50,142 nt of DNA, taken from contig JAFGKK010000023.1 of assembly GCA_016928575.1 (NCBI GenBank), positions 1 to 50,142 on the forward strand, in the 5' to 3' direction. This document shows positions 43,868 to 50,142 of this stretch, one piece after another (positions within the stretch are counted from its first letter, which is position 1; the number at the start of each line of letters is the position of its first letter). The position numbers and the translations under genes were made by a program. Source of the DNA: Anaerolineales bacterium. Its GTDB lineage: Bacteria > Chloroflexota > Anaerolineae > Anaerolineales > RBG-16-64-43. The notes beneath the pieces were generated by a model. It was not told the origin of the DNA and searched no databases. It saw nothing but the letters and a program-made list of their open reading frames with translations.

Positions 43868-45472
43868 TTATTTCCCGCCCTCCAATTTGCGGACAACGCC
43901 GTGATCCGGCAGATCCGCCAGGAACGCGTCGGTGCACCGCCGCAATTCGTCGTCCTCGCGCACCAGGAAAATTTCGGCCGAGCCGCACGCGGCGCACTCC
44001 GCTTGCACCCATCCGCCCGCGCGGATCCAAACTTGCGCGGCCCGGACCTGGATCACCGGCTGGAAGATGAGCGCGGCGCACGCTCCGCTGCGCTCCGCCT
44101 CCGAGCGCATCCATTCGGCGCTCAGTTCTCCGCCGCGGCGTTCCCGGAAAGCCGCGAGGCCGACGAAGCCAGTGAGATCCACCACTTCGTCCTTCCCGGC
44201 CAGGAAGACGACCGTCCCGGGCGAGTCGGTCGCCACGATCCCCGATCCGCAATCCGCAATCCATCCGGCCGCGGCCAGCCGGACCCCTTGGTAGCGTTCC
44301 AGCGACTCGCCGAATTGGATTGCGCCCTGAACGCCGCGGTGGAGAAGCGGAAATCCGATCAGGACGGCCAAGCCTGCGCCCGCCAGCAGAGAGACCGTGT
44401 TGTCGCGCAAGGCGCGCAAATCGGCGGGCAGGATCTTTCCCAAGCCCGGCAGGACGGCCCAGCACCCCAGCAGGATCAGCCAGGCGTCATACCGGTATCC
44501 GAGGTCTCCGATCAGCGTGAGATCGGCGAGGATGACAAGAACCGCCAGCGCCGGCGCGAAGAAGCCGCGTTCGCGGACGGGCCCGAGCCGGCCGGTGAAT
44601 CCAAGCCAGGCCGGCAGGAGGGCCGCGACGAGCACGAGCGCGCGCAGGCCCGGATTGAGGCCGAGGATGTTCAGCGAGCGGAAGACCACCGCCGGCGCCG
44701 CGGAGAGGTCCGCCGGGATCAGCTCGGCGCGGCGCAGGTAGACCGACGCCGGGACGGGCAGCCAGCCGGCGCGCCAGGAGAAGAAGCCGAAGACCGCCGT
44801 CGGAAGCGCCGCCGCGCACGGAATCAGCAGGCCGGCGCGCCAATCCCTCCGCAGTAAAAGAAAGAAGCCGGCGATCGCGGCCACCAGCAGGCCCTCGTAA
44901 CGGGTTGCAGCGAGCAGCGCGGCCAGGACGCACAGCGGCGCAAAGCCCGCCTCTGCGGGGGATTGCATCCGCCGCGCCCACAATTCCAAAAAGGCGAGCA
45001 GGAGGACGAGGAACAACACGTGCTCCATCCCGGAGGCGGCGAGCGGGGCGAGCGGCAGGGCGATGATCAGCACCGCGAGCAGAAGAGCCTGAGCCAGCGG
45101 AGCGGCAACCGCCTTGCGGACGGCGCGATAGGCCAGCACGATCAGCGCGGCGGAAAGGAGCGCGTTGAAAATCCATGCCCACAGGGCGTCGGCGCCCAGC
45201 AGGAAGAACACGGGGGCGAGGAGAATCGGCCACAACAGGGTCCCGAAGGCGGAGGCGAACTCGCCCGGGACGATCTCCCACGCGAATCCTTGGGCCAAAT
45301 TTTTAGCCAGAGCCAGGCGCTGATAGGCGTCTTCCTCGGCCAGCATCACCCGCCCGGAGGCGGTCTGCCCGGCGAGCGCGATCCCCAGCAGAACCGCCGC
45401 CAGCGCCAATACGGCCAGGAGCGGCCAATGCGCGCGCCATGCCGGTTTTAGGGATTCCTTATCCGCCGCCAT
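43868..45472 (-). CDS. GT-C-like membrane protein, paralogue 2 (divergent)
   Basis: A 534-residue membrane protein of the same plan as its two neighbours, but with the first-loop motif changed: AEEDAYQRLALAKNLAQG replaces DD-x-YIH (E46, E47, D48). GME and RYEG are still present. Its C-terminal domain contains VATDSPGTVVFLAGKDEVVDL instead of the AANDIGA segment. It overlaps the preceding gene by 14 bases. The altered motif may mean a different donor or lost activity. Confidence 0.82.
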   Translation of the reverse strand: MAADKESLKPAWRAHWPLLAVLALAAVLLGIALAGQTASGRVMLAEEDAYQRLALAKNLAQGFAWEIVPGEFASAFGTLLWPILLAPVFFLLGADALWAWIFNALLSAALIVLAYRAVRKAVAAPLAQALLLAVLIIALPLAPLAASGMEHVLFLVLLLAFLELWARRMQSPAEAGFAPLCVLAALLAATRYEGLLVAAIAGFFLLLRRDWRAGLLIPCAAALPTAVFGFFSWRAGWLPVPASVYLRRAELIPADLSAAPAVVFRSLNILGLNPGLRALVLVAALLPAWLGFTGRLGPVRERGFFAPALAVLVILADLTLIGDLGYRYDAWLILLGCWAVLPGLGKILPADLRALRDNTVSLLAGAGLAVLIGFPLLHRGVQGAIQFGESLERYQGVRLAAAGWIADCGSGIVATDSPGTVVFLAGKDEVVDLTGFVGLAAFRERRGGELSAEWMRSEAERSGACAALIFQPVIQVRAAQVWIRAGGWVQAECAACGSAEIFLVREDDELRRCTDAFLADLPDHGVVRKLEGGK

Positions 45473-47096
45473 GCGTTTCCTCCGTTCTCCCGAGCTCCTC
45501 CGCCGGGACGAACACCACCCGCTCCGGAAGCGAACTCTCGAATTCCACCAGTTGCGAGCGCAAAAGGTCCGCGTGGTCCGGGGACGGCGCGTAGAACGAG
45601 ACGGTGTCGCCGCCGCACACGTAGCAATCCGTGAAATGCCACTCGCCGACCTTCACCCATCCCTCGGGCAGTCCCCCGTAGCGGTCGAACCAGTAATCGT
45701 AGACGACCACCACCTGCGCGCCGCTTTCACTCACCAGCCGCGCGATTTCCACCGTATCGTACGTGCCGCCGAGCTTTTCGCGCGCCACATCCATCGAAGC
45801 CAGCCCATAGAGGTCCAGCAGCGGGAATTCGTTGTAGAACGAAACCGCGCCGATGTCGTTGGCCGCCACCGGCCCCTGCGGATAGTAGCGCTTCAGGAAC
45901 AGTGCCATCTGGTATTGCATCTCGTAGATGTTGCGCGCCGCGGGCGGCGTGTGGAGGATCGCGCCCTGCGCCCGGCCGAGGAACGGGACGGCGAGCAGAA
46001 CGGCGGTGGCCGCGGCGGCGATCCGCGCCGCGGCGGCGGAGGGCAGCCGCAACCGCCAGCCGCCCGGCGGCGCCGCGGCCTCGAGGGCCCACACGCCGAG
46101 CGCGATCAGGTAGGCGGCGTGGCGGTAGAACCACTCCATGTTGATCAACGTCCCGTGGGCGAAGGCGATCATCAGGAAGAACGCGCCGGGGGCGATCCGC
46201 GCGAATAGCTTCTCCCGCTCTTCTTTATGGGCAAGGAACAGCCAGGAAAGCAGGGTCAACACGGCCAGCGCCAGGATGTAATCCCGCCCGGTGAGGTAGC
46301 GGAACGGGCGGGTGAGGATCTGGGCCGGCGCCTCGGGGACGATGTCGGTGAACGGCGCGCTCTTGATCAGCACCGAGTTCGGCACCGGATACCAACCCTG
46401 CGCCAGCGAAACCAGCGCCATCAGCGCCACCGGCAGGCAGGCCGTAACGATCACCGCCGCCGCCGTTTTCCACCGCCGGCGCCAACCGAGGAGTAGGGCC
46501 GCCGCTCCGGCCAGGAACAACCCTTCATAGCGGATCAGGGTCAGCGTGCACCCCAGCGCGATCAAGCGGCCGTCGAATTTGTCCGGGCCCTCTTCTTTCA
46601 AGACGGAGATCAGCCACTCGGCGAAGAGGACGAAGACCAGGATCTGCAGGACGTGCTCCATGCCGTCGAAGGTGATCGCCGCGAACGGGACGCACAGCAC
46701 CAAGAGTGTCAGGACCGCCGCGCAAGTTGCATTCCCCCGCCCGCGCGCCCGCATCCCGCGGTAGACGGCGCCCAGCACGAGGATCGAGATCCCCAGGTTG
46801 AGGATCAGCGGACTCCACTCGTTGACCCCGAAGATCACATAGGTGAGCGCGATCAGGATCGGCCAAAGGATCGAACTGGCGCAGGAGGTGAAGGCGTAGG
46901 GCGTCACGCCCCACACGCCGTGGCGAGCGAGGTTCTTAGCTATGGCCATGTGGATGTAGACGTCGTCGGAAGCGTAGATAAGCTTGCCGCCGGAGATCGA
47001 GAGGATCTGGACCAGCGTGACGGCGAAGATCGCCAGCCAGAGGGCGGCCGCGGCCAGGAGCGGCCAATGCCGCCTGATGAAGGATCTATGATGCAT
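45459..47096 (-). CDS. GT-C-like membrane protein, paralogue 1
   Basis: A 545-residue protein with about 11-12 membrane segments. First loop SDDVYIHMAIAKNLARHGVWG (D44, D45), then FDGMEHVLQILVF and LTLIRYEGLFLAG. The periplasmic C-terminal domain has VAANDIGAVSFYNEFPLLDL and VVYDYWFDRYGG. ATG at 47096 overlaps the preceding GT2 gene by 11 bases. Compare 42216-43865, its closest relative here. Confidence 0.83.
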   Translation of the reverse strand: MHHRSFIRRHWPLLAAAALWLAIFAVTLVQILSISGGKLIYASDDVYIHMAIAKNLARHGVWGVTPYAFTSCASSILWPILIALTYVIFGVNEWSPLILNLGISILVLGAVYRGMRARGRGNATCAAVLTLLVLCVPFAAITFDGMEHVLQILVFVLFAEWLISVLKEEGPDKFDGRLIALGCTLTLIRYEGLFLAGAAALLLGWRRRWKTAAAVIVTACLPVALMALVSLAQGWYPVPNSVLIKSAPFTDIVPEAPAQILTRPFRYLTGRDYILALAVLTLLSWLFLAHKEEREKLFARIAPGAFFLMIAFAHGTLINMEWFYRHAAYLIALGVWALEAAAPPGGWRLRLPSAAAARIAAAATAVLLAVPFLGRAQGAILHTPPAARNIYEMQYQMALFLKRYYPQGPVAANDIGAVSFYNEFPLLDLYGLASMDVAREKLGGTYDTVEIARLVSESGAQVVVVYDYWFDRYGGLPEGWVKVGEWHFTDCYVCGGDTVSFYAPSPDHADLLRSQLVEFESSLPERVVFVPAEELGRTEETHGGG

Positions 47097-47994
47097 GCTT
47101 GCCCCGCTCCCACAGCGCCCGCAGCCCGGCGTAGCATAAGCGCGCCGCCTCGCGCGGGGAGCGCTCGAGCGCCATCGCCCGGATCAGATTCGCCGCCCCC
47201 GCGCGGATCCGCCCGCCGCGGAGGAAGATCCGCGCCTGGCGGAAATACACCGAACGCGAGAACGCCTGGCGGCGCAGGGCCGTTACCTCCGGCGGCAATT
47301 TTTCATCGGCGAAATATTCTTCCAGAACCCGCTTGTATTCATCGCCGAAGCGCCCGCCCTGGTGCAGGGTCTTGGAGGCCTGCCACACCCGGGAGGCGGC
47401 GACGGTCTGGGGGATGTGCGCGCCGCCGTCCGGGAAGCGGTTCCAAATCCGCAGGAAGAACTCGAAATCGAGCGCGAAATGCAGGTCCTCGTTCAGCCCG
47501 CCCACCGCCTCGCGGGTCATCCGCGGGATGAATACGCCGGGCTGGCCCATGTTCTTGCCGAGCAGAAGCGAACGCAATCCGTATCCCGCCATCTTCTTCT
47601 CGCCGAGCGTCCGGCCCTGGTGGTCGATCTCTTGCACGTCGCCGTAGAGGATCGCCGCGCCGGGATGGGCCGCGAAGACCGCGGCGGCGGCCGCGAGCGC
47701 GCCCGGCTCCAGCCGGTCGTCGGAGTTGACCCATCCCAGCACCTCGCCCTTGGCGCGGGCCCAGCCCTTGTTGACCGCCTCGGCCTGGCCGCGGTCCGAC
47801 TCGCTGACCCAGAAATCCAGCCGCCGCTCGTATTTAAGCAGGATTTCGCGGCTGGCGTCCTGCGAGCCGCCGTCGACGACGATGACTTCCTTGCGGGCGT
47901 AGGCCTGATCCAGCGCCGAACACAGGCACTCCTCGAGGAATGCGCCCTGGTTGTAGGACGGGATGACGATCGAAAACAGGGGGTCGGAAGCCAT
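47086..47994 (-). CDS. Glycosyltransferase family 2
   Basis: A 302-residue GT-A fold enzyme: FSIVIPSYNQGAFLEECL, EVIVVDGGSQDAS (nucleotide-sugar binding), and VNSDDRLEPGA (metal site) are canonical, with GYGLRSLLLGKNMGQPGVFI later. The start was placed at ATG 47994, not 48147: the longer frame reads through the repeat DNA. TATAAT lies seven bases upstream of this ATG, suggesting a leaderless transcript. It heads the third glycan operon. Confidence 0.92.
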   Translation of the reverse strand: MASDPLFSIVIPSYNQGAFLEECLCSALDQAYARKEVIVVDGGSQDASREILLKYERRLDFWVSESDRGQAEAVNKGWARAKGEVLGWVNSDDRLEPGALAAAAAVFAAHPGAAILYGDVQEIDHQGRTLGEKKMAGYGLRSLLLGKNMGQPGVFIPRMTREAVGGLNEDLHFALDFEFFLRIWNRFPDGGAHIPQTVAASRVWQASKTLHQGGRFGDEYKRVLEEYFADEKLPPEVTALRRQAFSRSVYFRQARIFLRGGRIRAGAANLIRAMALERSPREAARLCYAGLRALWERGKHAS

Positions 47995-48001
47995 CCCTTC
48001 G

Positions 48002-48007
48002 ATTATA
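48002..48007 (-). promoter_or_regulatory. -10 box of the GT2-led operon, possibly leaderless
   Basis: TATAAT, then CGAAGGG, then ATG at 47994. The spacing puts the expected RNA start at the A of the ATG; AAGGG abuts the start codon, too close for a ribosome-binding site. No -35 consensus seen. Confidence 0.5.
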
Positions 48008-48040
48008 CCGAAGGGCAGGCCGATCCCATAAAGGGGTACA

Positions 48041-48079
48041 ATAGCCACAAAAGGCACAAAAGACACATAAGGTCCTATG
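48041..48079. repeat. Half-palindrome of the TTGTGCC family, left flank of the array
   Basis: AGCCACAAAAGGCACAAAAG and ACACATAAGGTCC represent the right arm only of the repeat unit found further right. After it the DNA reads GAGGCCACTCTCGACCC, like the spacer text of the later units. Confidence 0.55.
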
Positions 48080-48212
48080 AATAATTCGGATATTTTAAAG
48101 GGGGAGAATATATTGAGAAATGAAGAGGCCACTCTCGACCCGTGCAACCGTATCCGTCAGACTGAGATCGACATTCATTCGACCGGAAAATAGAAGCGCC
48201 TCTGGTAAATAA

Positions 48213-48276
48213 TTTTGTGCCTTTTGTGCCTTATGTGGCTATCAAATGGCCACAAAAGGCACATAAGGCACATAAA
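48213..48276. repeat. Intact TTGTGCC palindrome upstream of the GxxExxY gene
   Basis: TTTTGTGCC, TTTTGTGCC, TTATGTGGC and its mirror GCCACAAAAGGCACATAAGG with a short loop. The arms match almost perfectly. It ends 41 bases before the GxxExxY start codon. Confidence 0.7.
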
Positions 48277-48316
48277 ATTCTTGATATTCCATTAGTTCCA
48301 TAAAAAGGGGGGAGAA

Positions 48317-48700
48317 ATGGAAACCAGAGACGAAGCCATCATCCTGGAATTATGCAACAACGTCCGGCAGGTCGCGTTTGCGCTCCATGCGTACCTGCGT
48401 CACGGACATCTTGAAAAAGTGTATGAGAACGGCCTTTTGCATCGGCTCCGAAAAGCAGGAATGAGGGTTGAGCGGCAAAAACCTTTGCGGGTGTACGACG
48501 AGGATGGATTTCCACTGGGTAATTACTTCGTCGATTTATTCGTCGAAGATTGCCTGATCGTGGAGTTGAAAGCGTGCAAATCATTGGCGGAAGAACACCT
48601 TGCGCAAACATTGGGATACCTGCGGGCAACCAATTGCCGCGACGCAATGCTCATAAATTTCGGCACGCCAAAAATCCAAATCCGGAAATTAATTTTGTGA
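48317..48700 (+). CDS. GxxExxY-family protein
   Basis: A 127-residue protein of the GxxExxY family; the namesake motif appears as GHLEKVYE at about residues 29-36. A nuclease-like core is suggested by YFVDLFVEDCLIVELKACK: the D, E and K spaced as in PD-(D/E)xK enzymes. The C-terminal half LAEEHLAQTLGYLRATN is typical. Cellular role is not known. The start has GGGGGGAGAAATGG context, a strong ribosome-binding site. It is the only gene in the low-GC repeat tract, and its stop codon overlaps the first base words of the next repeat. Confidence 0.88.
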   Translation: METRDEAIILELCNNVRQVAFALHAYLRHGHLEKVYENGLLHRLRKAGMRVERQKPLRVYDEDGFPLGNYFVDLFVEDCLIVELKACKSLAEEHLAQTLGYLRATNCRDAMLINFGTPKIQIRKLIL

Positions 48701-49349
48701 CTATTGTTCTCTATGTGGCCTTTTTTGCCACAAAAAGCACAAAAGGCACATAAGGCACATATGGTCTTTTTCGGAGACTGGTTACTCTCGCCTCCCCAAG
48801 AATAAAAATCAGAAGATTTCCTTGTGCCTTTTGTGCCTTATGTGGCCATTGATTTCCCTCAAAAGGCACATAAGGCACAAAAGGTTTTTGGGAAACCGAC
48901 CACCCTCGACTCCAAGAATAAAATCCGAAGAATTATTTTGTGCCTTTTGTGCCTTATGTGGCCATTGATTTACCACAAGAAGCACATAAGGCACATAAGG
49001 TCTTTTCGGAAACTGACTACCCTCTATTCACTTCTCATAAAAAACGGGGGAAATATTTTGTGACTTTTGTGCCTTATGTGGCCATTGATTTCCCATAAAA
49101 AGCACACAAGGTTTTTAGGGAAGACGACCACCTTCGACTCCCCAAGAAAAAAATCCGAAGAATTATTTTGTGCTTATTGTGCCCTATGTTGCCATTGATT
49201 TGCCACAAAAAGTACATAAGGTACATAAGGGGTTTTTTGGGAACCGACTACCCTCAACCCACCAAGAATAAAAACCGGAAGAATTATTATGTGCTTTTTA
49301 TGCCTTATGTGGCTATTGATTTACCACAAAAGGCACATAAAGTTTTTTC
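48695..49349. repeat. Tandem array of six ~116-base repeat units
   Basis: Units begin at about 48695, 48822, 48938, 49058, 49168 and 49289 (steps 127, 116, 120, 110, 121). Each opens TTGTGCCTTTTGTGCC, TTATGTGGCC, then a loop CATTGATTT and the mirrored arm CCACAAAAGGCACATAAGGC, then about 50 bases of shared spacer: TTTTGGGAAACCGACTACCC, CTCGACTCC, AAGAATAAAATCCGAAGAAT, TATT. Arms decay toward the right. The array is AT-rich and non-coding; the frames inside it are repeat shadows. Confidence 0.85.
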
Positions 49350-49692
49350 TCAGCGACAGCTTTTCCATTCAATCTATGAATCCGCGTACTTTTTATTAAA
49401 AACACACAGCTTCACTGAGCGGGCGTGTCTTATCGCGACTGCTGCCACCCTATTTGTAAGGAAACCTTCTATCTTTTGTATAATGTCGAGATTTTCCCGA
49501 TTATTCAGGTCCCTCTATCCAAACAGGAACGTACGAATCGACGCCCGGATCGGAAATCCAAATCAATTCCTTTGTATTCGTATTCAATCTAAAAATCCGA
49601 ATTATTTCTCCGGTCGAATGCGGATAATTCTTAATTATTGCCGAAAAAATAATATATTGCATCACTCTTGTCCAAGATCGGGTTAAAAAAAG

Positions 49693-49750
49693 TGACCTCT
49701 AAACGGGATAGAATCGTTGTGACGCAACCATCCTACCCGGAAAGAGGTCA
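49693..49750 (+). promoter_or_regulatory. Hairpin covering the transposase ribosome-binding site
   Basis: TGACCTCT (49693-49700) pairs with AGAGGTCA (49743-49750), which includes the AGAGGT ribosome-binding site. Inside, CGGG pairs with CCCG, TAG with CTA and GTTG with CAAC. A transcript that enters from outside would fold and hide the site. This is a known anti-readthrough arrangement in several insertion sequences; here it is inferred from sequence. Confidence 0.6.
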
Positions 49751-49755
49751 ACCCA

Positions 49756-50142
49756 ATGATAAAGGCAGCCAGCTGTTTCACGCAAATCCTCGCTTTGGTC
49801 GACCGAGCCACGTTCGCACAAGCCATCAAACACCATAAAGCCGAACGTTATGCAAAAGGATTTAGTTGTTGGGAGCAGTTCGTTTCCATGTTGTTTTCTC
49901 AATTAGCCGGCGCCAATTCCCTACGGGAGATATCTGGCGGATTGGCTAGCGCCGGGGGAAAACTCATCCACCTGAACCTGAAGAAGTCCCCGTCCCGATC
50001 GACACTGGCCTACGCCAATAAACATCGTCATTGGCAGGTTTATCAGGAATTATTTGAGCATCTACTGGTCCAATGCCGACAGTGGGGTGGCAAACGGAAG
50101 CGGAAGTTCCGGTTCAAGAACCCGTTGATCAGTCTGGATGCC
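49756..50142 (+). CDS. IS4-family transposase, N-terminal part (runs off the window)
   Basis: 129 codons are present. FSCWEQFVSMLFSQLAGANS and LREISGGLAS with SPSRSTLAYANKHR match the N-terminal DUF4372 domain of IS4-type transposases; the visible end FKNPLISLDA corresponds to the first catalytic Asp of the DDE domain. The ATG at 49756 follows AGAGGT at eight bases. The remaining catalytic residues lie beyond the edge, so integrity is unknown. Confidence 0.85.
   Translation, partial: MIKAASCFTQILALVDRATFAQAIKHHKAERYAKGFSCWEQFVSMLFSQLAGANSLREISGGLASAGGKLIHLNLKKSPSRSTLAYANKHRHWQVYQELFEHLLVQCRQWGGKRKRKFRFKNPLISLDA

Larger units (their letters stand above)
49690..50142 (+). mobile_element. IS4-family insertion sequence, left part
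   Basis: The element begins near 49690 (AAAGTGACCTCTAAACGGG) and runs past the right edge. The terminal repeat cannot be fixed without its right end. It carries the N-terminal part of a transposase with an IS4-type DUF4372 domain. Confidence 0.75.

Noticed and set aside
47995-48147. Longer N-terminus of the GT2 gene
   Set aside because: The additional 51 codons run through a repeat and the promoter-like TATAAT; the GT2 fold starts right after the ATG at 47994.
48695-49349. Possible CRISPR array
   Set aside because: Units are nearly identical throughout and have no unique spacers; the repeats are palindromic and much longer, and no cas gene is present.
49168-49686. Frames of about 170 codons in the repeat tract
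   Set aside because: The translated text is only the tandem TTGTGCC repeat read in frame (recurrent PYVAIDLPQKAHK-type words), without start context or domain.

Overview
The window is about 50 kb of GC-rich bacterial chromosome, probably from an Anaerolineae-like member of the Chloroflexota. That placement is inferred from the 5' end of a 16S rRNA gene at the left edge, membrane-anchored TPR proteins with Pro/Thr-rich linkers, an RNase J, a BMP-type lipoprotein with the same kind of linker, and a very large stock of polyprenol-linked glycosyltransferases. A 16S search would settle it.

Layout. Positions 1-90 hold the start of a 16S rRNA gene on the minus strand, with two candidate promoters upstream. 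Positions 0.5-4.4 kb hold three membrane-anchored TPR proteins, one on the minus strand and two on the plus strand, around a divergent promoter. Positions 4.5-24 kb are mostly housekeeping genes on the minus strand: RNase J, a cold-shock protein with its own promoter and terminator, a HAD hydrolase, a BMP-family lipoprotein, a stand-alone GMP-synthase-like ATP pyrophosphatase, an SDR, two small Cys-rich membrane paralogues, FtsK, GalE, a PcrA/UvrD helicase, an MFS exporter, a frameshifted metallo-beta-lactamase remnant, a GH5 glycosidase and a PMT-like glycosyltransferase.

Positions 24.1-48.0 kb form a surface-polysaccharide region, all on the minus strand. One tight operon (30.7 to 24.1 kb) carries a GT4, a WecA/TagO-like GlcNAc-1-P transferase with an extra C-terminal domain, a sugar-nucleotide epimerase, a polyprenyl glycosylphosphotransferase, a GNAT protein and a holin-like membrane protein. 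A lone membrane glycosyltransferase of lower GC sits at 31.5-33.2 kb in AT-richer DNA. A second operon (41.6 to 34.0 kb) carries a GT-C protein and five soluble glycosyltransferases, several joined by 4-base ATGA overlaps. A third (48.0 to 42.2 kb) carries a GT2 enzyme followed by three paralogous GT-C membrane proteins. Together these would start a lipid-linked glycan (WecA-like or PCPT enzyme), extend it on the cytoplasmic face (GT4/GT2) and add sugars from polyprenyl donors outside (GT-C). No flippase or polymerase was recognised.

Positions 48.0-50.1 kb are a low-GC accessory tail. A GxxExxY-family gene sits inside an array of roughly 116-base repeats, each built around a palindrome of TTGTGCC-like words. 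After it comes the 5' part of an IS4-type element whose left end can fold over the ribosome-binding site of its transposase. The repeat array with its embedded gene is the most unusual structure in the window.
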